Origin: Parasponia andersonii
Taxonomy: Eukaryota; Streptophyta; Magnoliopsida; Rosales; Cannabaceae
Assembly (NCBI GenBank): GCA_002914805.1
Contig: JXTB01000907.1
Span: forward strand, 6,754-70,753
Direction: 5' to 3'
Length of the DNA: 64,000 nt
The notes below the pieces were generated by a model. It made no database searches and was not told where the DNA came from. It saw only the letters and a program-made list of their open reading frames with translations. The translations under genes and the position numbers were made by a program. Shown here piece by piece: positions 11,226 to 23,530 of this stretch (the first letter of the stretch is position 1; each line of letters begins with the position of its first letter).

Positions 11226-14200
11226 TTTTCTCCACTAAGGGTTAAAAAATAAATAGTCAAAACTAGCTCCATACTCATCGATCACTTGTGTGACCTTTTT
11301 TATTTCGTCACAACACATAAATCCATCAACAACAGGGCCTTCAAGCCTCAGCAACACTGGATTTCATTTCTAGAGTTTCTAAACACAAGTTTTTCCATCG
11401 TTTCAAGCAAAGTAATTCCAAAACAAGCAAAAATGAAGAGAGAGATCAACATTGACTGGGGCCCATTTCCAGGATAAATGCTGATCGGGGCCCACTTTTT
11501 CATGCGCACCTGAGCCTAGTGGGCAAACGACTATGGCAAAATCTTCACCTTTGGCAATATGGGGTATGTTTCAAAAGTGAAAAATTAAGTCTAACGCATA
11601 CATAAGGACGCTTGAATGATCATTCTAGGATCTTGAAAAATGAGGAGTTATATTCAAGATACGAACTTGTGAAGCAAACGCATGGTACTTTTAACTTTAA
11701 TGCCATATTGCACTTAGTCATTCCTTTGTGCTCAAATGAGTCATTTATCAATTATATTAATAAAAAGGGGAATAAGATCAGGAGATAAATAATCATTTCA
11801 CTAACACTTCACTTTAAAAATTGGGACAGACACAAAGTCATGGAGTTAAAGACTTACATTAACACCTAAAATATTCCTCAACTGTAAAATGCTGGTCCGT
11901 GGATAAGGATTCTTCATCAAAAGACTTGCTTTTTACAAAGAAAAAGACTGCAGAAGATGGGAATTTACATCTTTGAGAATCAAAATCTTTTTGACCCTTT
12001 AAACCTGTTGATGACACCAAAGAACTCACCACTCATGCACCACAAAGAACAAAGACATTTGCCTATAATTTGTTTCTGAACTAAATTTGTCATGTGCCAC
12101 AAAAACCAGCATATATACAGGGAAATTGGAAAAACCGGACCATTTAGAAAGTGACTTCTAATAAATGACTAATTTCTCAAAAAATATTTGCTATATAGAC
12201 CCCTTAATGTAAACTTGGAGTCTATAGTTTCCATTGACACAATATACCATTTAAATAATAAACCATCCTTGTTATTTGGTGACATAATGAATATTAGGGA
12301 GAGAGAGAGAGAGGGAGAGAGAGAGAGAGAGAGAGAGTTTAGGAAGGACTAGTCACTGCATCATCATACATCACAGAATCAAATGTCCTTGGCAAGGACA
12401 TGAATTATGAGTGTCTACAGAAAATTCATTAATTCTCTATCTGACCTCTCAGAAGTCAGAGCTTTGAAAATTCATAACAGGCTAATTTACCACTTGAGAG
12501 ACAATGCATTTTGTTTTCTCCATATTCAATGTTGTAGTAGAGCTCTAAGTTATATATATATATATATATATCCTTCTTTTTGGGAAAAAAAAAAAGGAAA
12601 AAAATCTTTTATCATCTTCTTAGAAATATTGCTATACCCTTCAGAAACTGTTTTTGTCACAGAACCGGGCTTTTGTCTTATCTGAGATCGGACATTTTCT
12701 TATTTTAAAAAAATGGAGAAGAAATGTCGTACATATATAGATAATGTATGAAGATAAAGTCTCCCGATTCATGTTTTGATTGTCATTTATGAAAATGAAT
12801 TTTGGCATGGTGGTTTTGGCAGTTGTATGGGGATAATACTACATCATATATGATATTTAAGATACTTTGGTGATATCAACAAGAGTGGTTGTGGTTGTCC
12901 AGAATACGGATTGGCCAATGGCTTATGATATTTGTTGGGAAAGGAAATGCAGAGTTTCCCCCAAAATATAGATAGAACCTTTTCAAAATGGCTTCCTAGC
13001 TACCAAAATTTATGGCAAGTGATGGCTTGGATCATGGCAGATCAGTGGTCCTGGTCCACAATTTATCGTTGGTTGAGAAAATCCCAACCTCTACCCTTTT
13101 CAAGTGCTCCAATGAAGCCTTCTTCTGCGCTGTACACACAACCACTTAAAGATCACAAACTTTAACCAAGTTTCAGAAAACTTATCAAATGATATATCAT
13201 ATAGTTTATGTACTTGTAGTTGTATACACAGGTATATATGTCTATAGCTTTCGAATATGACTTTGTATCTTATGAAGTAGACTCTTTTTTCTTTGATCTA
13301 AAAAAATTGCAGGGTGACATAAATTTTCACTGCTGTAAATGTTAAAAAGGGTTTAAAAAATCACAAATTTATTAAGCTACAAAAAGGGTTAATGACTGCG
13401 GCAATAAACTTTGGAGAAATGCTGGCAACGGACTCGTTGGATCACAAGAGTTGATTGTGGGATTTACGCCAATTGATTGCACTAATTCGACAAACACAAG
13501 ACTAGTGAGACTACTTCATGGTATCTTCAAAACAATGTGTTTTATTTTCTACAAGATTCAGCCGAAAGCTTCTTCTAGCTGGCCTACTTTTTACCTGTAG
13601 AGTAAATGTGCAACAAACAATATCTTCTTCTATTGATGATTTGAGCTTTGAAAAGTACACTAATAGTTGTTAACGAGCACGTCTATATGTCTCAACGTCT
13701 TTTAAACCGTTAGAACTTTTGCTCAAAGTAAGCAATTGTATAATAGCTTTTGTTACTCTAAGATTTGCCTCTCTCCTCACCAAAAAGAGAAAAGTCAGAA
13801 AGAAAAAGAAATAACGAGAAGAATAATAAGAAGATTATGAGGAAAATTGGGTCGTAATGTTACCTTTTTCTAAACATGGAAACGTTACATAGTGAAAACC
13901 AAGGTATGCGTGGCCTACTTATAATCCACATCTGTGCTTAGGTAAACCATGATCTAATTGGTCTATGCTCTTCCTTTTCGCCGAAAAAGAAAAAAAAAAT
14001 TAGAGGAAGTAATAAGTTAATCATGAAAGCTTTGAGCTTTTTTTTTTTTTTTTTTTTTCCTTTGGTTATAATTGTGATTTTCAAAGTTGCTATGATACCT
14101 CATTACTTCCGTAGCATTTTTACTATAACTGCCACTCATCTCGACCGACAAAGATGATTATTATTATTATTATTATTATTTTCTTTTATTTTTTATTTTT

Positions 14201-15715
14201 TATTTTTGGGGGACATTGGGCTTGAAATCCACACACGATACAGAGGACATTGATAAAGGACAGTTAGTTAATTAGTTTTAAATACATAATAGGACATGGA
14301 TAGTTGAAATTAATAATATGCATTCACGTCTAATATTGCAGCAAAAGCCGTCCTAGAAGAGGGCACTGTACTCCTTCAAAGGCCAAAAAACCTACAGCTG
14401 TAGACGCAAGAGAGTCGCCGCAGTGAGTTGTAAACAAAGCGGTCCACAATGGAAAAATCCTATAGCTTTGCACACAATGAATGCCGCAGCTCGATCTTTC
14501 ACGAATTAAGTATTGTTCTTAAGTTCTTCCACTTCAAACTAAAGCTTTATTAATACCCTCTAAAGTTAACGGTCTGCGTATTGTTGTTAGCTCTAATATT
14601 AAGCTACTTTCATCACTTGACAATATTTTATTATATGTATACATAAATATATATTATATGCACCCTTTGAATTATTTGTATGCTAACGTTAAAACTTTTC
14701 TAGTTATTGAGCATTTGAGATGTTCTTACCGAACATGAAAAAAAAGATTGTGTCGAGGATCTTTTGACAATGATGTCTCCCAATGAATAATCTACATTAT
14801 GATTTGACGATCGCTTCGTTACACGTGACCAATTTTCTTAGGTCTAAATCTAATTTTGGTTCTGTCTCTTATCTTATATTCCATTACTAGTAATTTTGCC
14901 TCTCTAATTGAATTTTGAACCTCATTTATAATGTAGCCGTTATACTTTCGCTTTCCTTGTCATTTATGTACATCGCACCAAACCATGTTCCAAATCTCTA
15001 ATTACAATTCTATCTTCTCATCATGTGGGTCAGAATATGGTGATAGAAGGGGCTTCAGCTTAAAATAATTCAGTAATAAGCAGTGGCAGACTAAAATATC
15101 AAAAAAATTGATCAACTTGCTTTTTATGAAATAGATCATGCCTTATTCATGTTTTATATTCAACATTACTGGATTAAAGGGACACAGCATAAAACAAATT
15201 TGGAATGAGCCCTTAACCAAAAAGTTTTTGAAAGAGAAACACTGAATAATGCATACTTTATACCTATGAGTTATGACAACTATAGTCAAAACTATAACTA
15301 GTTTCGCCTACTAACCCTCTCAATATGAAGCCTTCCCAAGCTAGTACCACCACTTTTTGGGCCCAAATTTACTCTTGTTTCAAGCTTTATTGGTTACTGC
15401 CTCCTCCTTGACTTTACTTCTAGATGAATATTTAGTTTTAGAAGGGAGCCTAGCCTTTTGCTTTGGCGTATTCTAAAGCCAACAAAATCGGCTAATGTCA
15501 AAGGATTTTCCCACTGAACAAAATAGAAGCTTTGCCATAAAGCAATATGGATTTTTCAATTAAACAAAATAGGAGCAAAGCCACAGCAACAGCTGTCTTA
15601 TGGTCTTTTCCAATCCCACTCATTTTAGGGGATGACCCTTTGGACCACCTCATCGTCCTCATATTTTAGCCAATTTTGTAATTTATTTTTTGTGTGTGGA
15701 AAATGTGTTAATTCT

Positions 15716-15748
<33 letters not shown>

Positions 15749-16172
15749 CAGACTTTCCTCTATTGATAATTGACACAAATCCCATTTCATTTAATGATTA
15801 AGCCAGCAATCATTAATTAATTAAAAATGTATCTGATCTACATATTATTAGCCTCAAAATAATACCTTAGCTGAAATCATTCTTTCCTTGATTGGCCCTC
15901 CTATTATTGAGGAAGCCAGATGAAAACATTTGCCAAATATCATCTCACATATCATAAGCATATTCCAAATGTGAAAAAAAAAAAGGAAAAAAAAAAACAT
16001 AAGTCAATAAATTTCTTATCAATCAAAACCAAAAAGGCCCATTACTTAAATATGACTAAAATTTCAACCAACTTGAAGTCGAGCCGGAGGCTAAGCTTTC
16101 TTAAGCCATTCGGTTCGAATCCAAATCAGAAAATAGAGCTAAAAAAAAGGGTGAGGCTTATATAAGGCTCTC
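11226..16172. other. gene-free region with simple repeats
   Basis: I see no supported gene in these 4.9 kb. They contain a GA tract (12297-12337), TA (12550-12571), a 20-base T run near 14041, ATT triplets (14157-14180), and a long T run near 15717-15743. Open frames such as 12932-13165 (77 codons) have no recognisable motif. The last few hundred bases should include the 3' UTR of the minus-strand BURP gene. Confidence 0.6.
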
Positions 16173-18199
16173 TCAATCGGCAACTGCCCAGGTCATATCA
16201 TTCTCGAAAATCCAGTGGCACACCTCGATCCGACCCGGACTCGAACCCAAAGCGAGGAAAGCTCCATGGGTGGGGCTCCACGATGACGTGTCCAGGTGAC
16301 AGATGGCAACACCGTGGTTGATCTTGGCCTTCGAAGTCGGGTCCAATATATCCGCTTCGTAAACCCGGACCTTGGGAACAGAGTGGCAGTAATACAGTAA
16401 GTAAGGGAACAGGCTCTGGTGGCAAGAGACTGACTGCGTGACTTGCCCACCGTTGATCCCTCTGACCGATCCGATAAGGACGTTCCTCTTTGACCCGCTG
16501 ACGTTCTCGGTCGTCCTAACGACGACGTTTCGACCCAGAATCGACGTGGCGAAATCGATCATGTCCTCCACCGATCCAACGCACCGTTTCGTCTCGCCCT
16601 TGCTGGGTGCCCTCTCGCACTCCGCCAGCGTGTCCGCCATGATTCGCTCCATCGAGGAATTGTCGGCCGCGTTGAACGTCTTCTTCAGCTCGCCCAGTTT
16701 CGAGGTCGAAAACGGTAATTTCGAGGTGATGGCCCGGGGCAAAAACGACCTTTTGGGCATTTTATCTTTAATGTCCGGCATTGGCATCACGACCCCTTCC
16801 TTCAAATTCGACTCGCGGAAGAATTTGCCCGGCTCGACCCACTTTTTTACCAAACTGCCACTTACCGCCATTGCCGTCGCAGGCTTCCCGGGACCCGAGC
16901 TCACCTTCGTGTAAGAACCGAACGTGACGCCCTCTTTCGCGTACTCCTTGAAGGTGTTGTTTACTCCGTAGATCTTGAACCCGACGGTCTGACCCGTGGC
17001 TCCCTTTCCGTACCCGGTGAACTTGTCCGTACCTTCGTTGAAGGACTTTCCGTAATTGGAGAAGCTGATCTCCTCGGCGTTCGACCCTTTGGCGTACGAC
17101 TCGAACGAGTCGTCGCCCACGTTGGCCTGGTCTCTGTAGCTCGAGAACTTCTCCACCGCCGCGTTTCCGCCATCGCCGTAGTTTCGGAAGGTGTTCTGGG
17201 GAACGTTAGTATCCTTCCCGTAGCTAGTGAAAGTGTCCTGTCCGCCATTGGAGGTCTGGGCGTAGGTCGAGAATCTTGACCCAATCACATTCGAGCTCGT
17301 GCCGTAACCCATGAACTGGTTCTGAGCCCCATTCCCATTCTTGGCGTAGCTGGCGAAGGACTGGTCCCCGGCGTTGGCGTTTTCGCTGTACCCTTTGAAA
17401 GTCTGGTCACGGCCGTTGGTGTCGTCGGAGTAGGAGGTGAACCGGAGGGTCGGGACATTGACGGAGTCGGCGTACTTGGTGAAATCGCCGGTTCCGCCCG
17501 TTGTGTGGGTCCCGTACGTGTTGAAGCTCTGGTCCACCACATTACCGTTCGAGGCGTAGTTGTTGAACTTGTCGTCGTGACCGGTCGAGTCGCGGCTGTA
17601 GCGGCGGAACGAGTCGACGGGGATGTTCTCCCCGGGCGAGTAGTTCCGGAACTGGTCGGACCCGCCGGTCCGATCCGTGCCGTAGTTTGTGAAGTTCTTG
17701 TTGTTGTAGCCGACGAAGTTCGAGTCCTTGTCGTGACTCTCGAGGCTGGGGGCCAAATCGGGGAAGCAGAGGAGGTGGGCGGAGGAGCAGAACTCCGGGA
17801 GCCGCGTGGCGAGGGAGTTCTGCGCGGCGAGCTTGGCGAACACGGCCGAGTCCGTCGCGGTGAGAGGGGAAGCCTTTGAGAGCAGAAACGACGGCTTCGC
17901 CAAGTCGTTTCGGATCTCTCTGTTCCAGTAACGAATCAAATAGGCCTTAGGCGAAAATGGGTTTTCTTCCCCGGCGACGGCGACAACGACCTGCATTTGG
18001 GCAAAACAATCGACAATGGCAAATGGGTCAAAGTCAGATGCATAAGAAAGGAAAGATATATTGAGAATCTGAGATTGTGAATTTGGAAGCTGTGAAACGA
18101 ATTTTCATGGCTTACATTGAGATAGAAAAAGAATAAGAAGAAAAAGAAGATAATGAGAAGAGTCACAAGGCTAGTCCCATTGCGCTGCAAATTTCCCAT
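16173..18199 (-). CDS. JP630: polygalacturonase-1 beta-like protein (BURP domain)
   Basis: This is a secreted cell-wall glycoprotein of the PG1-beta/AroGP family. In tomato fruit the PG1-beta subunit binds polygalacturonase and affects pectin breakdown. There are two coding exons: 18116-18199 and 16173-17990. The 125-bp GT-AG intron lies at phase 0, giving 633 aa, the usual family length. Exon 1 is a hydrophobic signal peptide (residues about 11-26, rich in Phe/Leu). The middle (about residues 115-400) has 21 FxxY units, mostly 14 residues apart (FTNY, FRNY, FNTY, FTSY and so on). The C-terminus is a complete BURP domain with CH-X10-CH-X27-CH-X25-CH and a final W-x-x-D-D/N-MTWA-type end. The ATG at 18199 lies about 85 bases downstream of a TATA box. 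The exon is much more GC-rich than its surroundings. No defect is visible. Confidence 0.95.
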
Positions 18200-18281
18200 T
18201 TTTATGTGATTTATTTTTATAAAATTTTCTTTTTTAATTTCCCAAGTGAGAATGTTGATGCATTGTTGGGTTGTAAGAAGG

Positions 18282-18290
18282 CTTTTATAT
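18282..18290 (-). promoter_or_regulatory. TATA box of the BURP gene
   Basis: On the minus strand the sequence reads ATATAAAAGC, about 85 bases upstream of the ATG, implying a 5' leader of roughly 50 bases. Confidence 0.6.
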
Positions 18291-18552
18291 TGGAGTGAGA
18301 GTTAGGGGACTGGAAAGAGTGAGCGAGAGAGTTTGTGTGCGTGCGATTTCAAATGGGTTGTTTGGGGCTTTGGGGCCTTTTACTTTATTTTTATTTTATT
18401 TTAGTTTAGTTTTCAGGGTTGATCCAACTGTTAGGCTGCAAAGTACATGCAATTAAAAGGAATAAATATTAATTGGTGGGGGCTCTAACAAAGATATCCC
18501 CATGAAAAATGCTGCAAATTAACCCAACATTACTTTGAAAAAAAAAAAAAAA

Positions 18553-18612
18553 NNNNNNNNNNNNNNNNNNNNNNNNNNNNNNNNNNNNNNNNNNNNNNNN
18601 NNNNNNNNNNNN
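18553..18612. other. assembly gap (60 N)
   Basis: A run of N directly after a poly-A stretch (from about 18538), so the gap probably reflects a homopolymer or repeat that could not be assembled. Single N bases also occur at 58257 and 60967. Confidence 0.98.
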
Positions 18613-20454
18613 AACTAATAAAATTGTGGAGGTTACATGTGAATTTGAAAGTGCAAATTTCGTCCGCTAGTGCCTAATGCTAAATACCACAAATATTTTT
18701 CCAGCATTTTTTTCCTTTTTTAATATAAAGATATAAACATGATCAACTGACTTTCCTTTAGTCCGAATTACCAAGCGTGAATTGTACAATCACTAAAAAC
18801 CCCTAGAAGGTACACGAACCGTGGGAGGTCCTATAGCAATCACATCAGGCAACTGCGTTCCCAGCTTAATTGTATTATTACACTGAACTTCACGAAATTA
18901 AAAGGAACATGATCTGTATTAAGTGCGAGTAACCTCCAGCTGTAATCAATACTATCTTTAATTTGCATGATGTCCCGCAAAGAAAACCAAAACCCCCTTG
19001 CGAGGGAGTCACACATACATAATAAACATTCCAAAATTTTGTCTTTGCATAGCACAAACAAACGTCAAAATTTCATGGTCTCTTGCAAAAAAAAGAATCA
19101 TTAAAAGACCTTGTCTATCACTGAAAAATACAATAGCAACTAGAGAAACAAATTTGACCCCACCAAGATAATTTTCCTGGTTATTAATTTTTTTTTTCAC
19201 CATTATTTTTTTTTTTTAAAGTAAACCCCATCCCATCCTCCCACACCAAATGAAGAGAGGCCACGTCCTTAGTCAGGAAAACCTTAATTGTTTGGTAAAT
19301 GCCAAAGGCTGCAAAGTGAGCTCTGAAAAAAAGGGTTTGGAAAATAGAAAGGATATCAACAAAAGGGTTGGTACACTTTATTTCTACTCGAAGGAGTGGC
19401 ATCTCTTGTTAATGCCGTGTTTTGGCAAGCGTGGCACCTCGTCATTGGTCATGGGTCACTCTTAGTATGCAATTTCATTGTATTTCTAACGCGTTTAGCC
19501 GCTATTGTTTTTGTTGTGTAATTTAGAATCTTTTCGTGATCTCTATCTCTCCCTTTCCAACATGCATTATTAGAATGATTAAACACGAGCTGCACTATCA
19601 TGGACAGTGACAAAGCTCGTGAAAATGGCAAATTTCGTAATTGCAAATGGGACACGAAGGATATTTTAGGAATTAATGGTGACCACATCTGGGATTATAA
19701 TGGATTATGAACAGAACAGGGGTCGGTTCTATATAACTTCTATTACTTGAAAATGATGTGTGTTAATTTGTTTCAAATTGTTTTTGTCATGTTTGGTAAA
19801 AGTAGATTATAAGCCTGTTGTCTCTTGAAGATTCACTCAAGTTAATTCTCCGTCTTCTACTTTTCTCGTTCCCTAGTAAAATCTACATTAGGCATACCAA
19901 ACTTCCTTCAAAATTATATTTTTTTTTACGTATATGAGTATTTCAAGTCATAATTGGTCAAGAAGGACTTGAAAGGAGGAAAGAAATGAAGCAAAAGCAC
20001 TTATTCTCCATATGCTTGATAGTAATTGAAATGAAGCAAAGAAACCACTAGATGTGACCAAATGGGCCAAAAGAAAGAGATGATGCTATATTAACATGTT
20101 TTCTTTCGACCTTTTGGAAGGTGAATTTTTTACTTTATTTTATTTTTTTGTTTTTCAATATAAAATTATGACAAACGAGAGGGGATGAGAATGGCCACAT
20201 GTAATGTTACACAACATGACAGCATTGCCTTTGCGGCATATAATGCCCTGCTGTAACTTCTAAACTTGTCCAAATAGTTCGCCATGTCAGTTTTTGCTTT
20301 GTCCTTCTCTACAGACTAAGTAATTTCCAACACCAAAGGTTTTTCCCATCTCTGTTACTGACCCTAGTAGCTTCATGTGATATGGTTCTGCATTGTAAGT
20401 GTATAGATATTACAGTACTTATTTATTTGTCCTTAATGGAAAGACATAAAATAA
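18613..20454. other. gene-free region
   Basis: No gene, RNA or clear transposon terminus was found. Minus-strand open frames of 60-80 codons between 18840 and 19690 lack recognisable motifs and overlap T-rich tracts. Confidence 0.5.
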
Positions 20455-21377
20455 AGGGTTAATGGCATCATTGGTCTTTCACCTATTACTATTTTGGCAT
20501 ATTAGTCTTTAATATTTTTTTGTGGTATTTCAATACTAAACATTTCTCTTTTTGATACTATTGATCTTTTTTGGCATATTCTATCTAAGATTCTATTAAA
20601 ATTCATTTGAACGAGTGAAATTTTATACCATTAATCTCGATTTTTTAATTATTTAATAATTTGATCCTTATATTTTTTGTAATTATATTTTCAATTAATA
20701 ATATTGTATCTACCAATCTTTCAGAAAATTAAAATTCCAAAAAATTAATTTTCTGAAAGATTGACTAATGCAATTACATAAAGAAATGAACATTTAATAT
20801 TGGAAAAGAACTTTTCAAGCTTATTTGTTGCAAATAATTAATTAATTAATTAATTTTTTAGAATAACCGTTCATAATTACATGAACATGTAATGGATATA
20901 GTAAATTTTCAGTCAAATTTGACTAGTATAAAATTGTATATGTGAAATTTTTTTAGTTTTAAAAATGGTAAGATAATTATTTTTTGTTTATAAAGTTACT
21001 ATAGTTTGACATAAACTAAGGTTTATTAGTACAATTTTTTTTCTTTTTTGAATTTAGTTTTTAAATGAATAGTTTGTTTTATATCCATCTTTGAATTTTA
21101 ATTTTCTGAAAAATTGGTGAAATGCAATATTATTAATTGGAAATATGAATTCAAAAAAAAATTAAGGACCAAATTATTAAATAATTGAAAATTCAAGATC
21201 AATAGTGCAAAATTTCTCTTATTCAAATAAATTTTAACAGAATCTTAGATAGAATATACCAAAAGGACCAATTGTGCCAAAAAGAGAAACGTTTAGAACT
21301 TAAATGCAACAAAAAATAGGTTGAGAATCAATATGCCAAAATAGTAATAGGTTGGGACCAATAGTGCCATTAACCCT
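20455..21377. mobile_element. non-autonomous DNA transposon with long terminal inverted repeats
   Basis: The 923-bp element starts AGGGTTAATGGCATCATTGG and ends with its inverted counterpart (CCAATAGTGCCATTAACCCT on the plus strand). The inverted arms extend roughly 280 bases inward on each side. Matching landmarks are TTCTATCTAAGATTCTATTAAAATT near 20580 against its inverse near 21235, and TTTAATTATTTAATAATTTG near 20645 against its inverse near 21160. The flanks AAAATAA (20448-20454 and 21378-21384) form an exact 7-bp target duplication. A hairpin TTTCAGAAAATTAA / TTAATTTTCTGAAA lies at 20722-20759. There is no transposase. Long arms with a 7-9 bp duplication fit a MULE- or hAT-derived element better than PIF or Mariner. 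Confidence 0.85.
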
Positions 21378-23017
21378 AAAATAAATACTACCAACATGTA
21401 AAACAAAAGAAAAATGTTAATAATTTTTTTTTTTGGGAAAGACAATGGTGAGGAATGGACTCTAGGCATGTGGTGGGGGAAGAAAGGGAAAAGGTTTGAG
21501 AAACAATACAATTGTGTCAATTTGGTGAGTATTGGTGTGATACATTTGCTTGAACGTGATATGTATGGCTTCTTTACAGAATGATTGGTCATCAATCCCT
21601 CTCAAAACTTAGATAGATTTCTTGTTTTCTCATTTTATGGCCACAGGTTTAGAAACTTTGCCTTCTACTGACTTTAGCAGTGAATATCTGAACTGCTTAT
21701 AATCTTTTAACATTGTAGTATGCTTTTTCTCCCATAATTTCTCTGAGTTCCTTTTGTGAAAAAACTTTTGTTCACTTTTAGAATCTAAATTCGCTCGGAT
21801 TCAAAATTGGAAGAAAGGGAAGATGAGTACATGTAAATCTGACCACATGAGAGACCATAAAAACTTCATTATACAACTTAGTGACATAAAAAGGAGACTA
21901 CACATAAGTAGATGTATGTGTTTACATATATATTAATATAGGTGGTCATAATCATCTTACAATTCCTTACACTTTTTCTCTTTTCTCCTTTCCTTTTTCC
22001 CATCTGGTTTAGAAGCTTCGAAATACAAAGTGAATTTCCTCATCGGTGTTAGTAGATTTTTCCTGTTTCAATATCACCAAAAAGTATGTTTGTGATCTAT
22101 GTCATGAAACTATACGAAACCCCAATTGCATAGTTTAATTTTAGGCCAAATAATTGTTTTCCACATAACCCAGATTACATCTTTTCTTATCTAGCCAATC
22201 AATAGTAGTCGTCTTAGCTTTTGAAGAACATGGTATTAAAAACAAGGCCATTAAATGAGGCAGGTACACATCTGTCGGGGCATGATAATGATCATGATCG
22301 AGTAGACTCAGGCTAAAGCTGGCCAGAAAATGAAACTTTCCTAAACCTACCTAGACTTGCTATGATATTGCATTCAAAGGGTCTTACTTGATTTATATAT
22401 GCAATGCATATATTGATCTCATCTCATCTCTTTGAAGATCAAATTTATGACTTAACTTCTTTTACAAGGGTAAAAGTCTCAACTTTTTCCTACCATGTCA
22501 TTTTTGGTACAGACACCATAGTGCTTAGACCCTTATGTTTCACACACTAGTTAGACAACTTGTATAGATATGTACCTTGGACAACAAAAACACAATTATA
22601 CTCTGTACTATAGTTTCATCATAAATCAAAGGGAGACAGAGTAATGATGAAAACATTTCAGAGTTCATTTTAATGCATATATAAAGTTATTTATTTATAT
22701 ATGGGTTTGAAGAAAGTTTAACAGTTGCGAAAAGGAGGGAGAGTTTGGCCTATCTATCCTATCCAAGATCCAGACAGAACCCATCCTTTATACGATAAAA
22801 TAAGAGATAACAGTGAAAGAAGTATAGGGAACCCTTCACTGTCTTAAAATGTGTCTGTTTGTGATGTGAGAAAGAGCAAATATATATTCTTTTATCAGAA
22901 AAAACAAGAAACACGTAAAGAAGTTTGCCCATACAAGAGGGATTTTCTTCTTTCAGCCTAACATTTATATTCAACACCTTACCGCGTTTTACACATAAAT
23001 GAACATAATACATTAAG
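21378..23017. other. gene-free region
   Basis: Nothing identifiable. The minus-strand open frame reaching 23196 runs into the foldback that follows and has no motif. Confidence 0.5.
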
Positions 23018-23350
23018 GGTTCTTTTATTTTTATTTTTTTAACTTCAATTTCCCCCAAGTATGTAGCGCATCTCAATATGTCTCTAATTATTAAAATTTT
23101 TAATTTTGCCCTTAAACTACTAAAATTGTCACTTTGTTTGGAAAAAAAAGATAAAAAAATATAAGCAGTCATCAAAATATTCATTTGAGTTTTCAACTAA
23201 CACTCTAAATTATGAAACTTGTCATTTTTTTTTGTCTGACTGGTAGAACGACAATTTTAGTAATTTGAGCGAACGAAGTTGAAACTTTTTAATGGTTAGG
23301 GGCTCTTTTAGAACATTTTATATGGTTCGGAGGCAAACAAAAAATTCTCC
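23018..23350. repeat. imperfect foldback element
   Basis: The left arm, read on the minus strand, has GACAATTTTAGTAGTTTAAG (23132 back to 23113) and then TTTTAATAATTAGAGACAT. The right arm on the plus strand has GACAATTTTAGTAATTTGAG (23250-23269) and TTTTTAATGGTTAGGGGCTC. The arms diverge outward to ends near 23022 and 23346. This is a MITE-like structure with no coding capacity. Confidence 0.5.
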
Positions 23351-23472
23351 ACTTCAGAGATAGTCAAAACGCGTTGACTTTTCTCACTCTGGCTCTCTTC
23401 CTTTCAAGACTCAAAGGTATCTTATTCAGAACCAAAAGTTAGAGCCCACTCACTTATCATTTCTCACATGTC

Positions 23473-23474
<2 letters not shown>

Positions 23475-23527
<53 letters not shown>
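23475..23527. repeat. (CT)n microsatellite
   Basis: An uninterrupted CT run of about 26 units. Confidence 0.95.

Positions 23528-23530
<3 letters not shown>

Noticed and set aside
12932-13165. 77-codon plus-strand frame
   Set aside because: No motif, no plausible exon partner, and a Trp-rich composition by chance.
16438-17879. Long plus-strand open frames (158 and 124 codons) opposite the BURP exon
   Set aside because: They are antisense to a clearly conserved gene, have biased composition and no domain; GC-rich repeats produce such frames.
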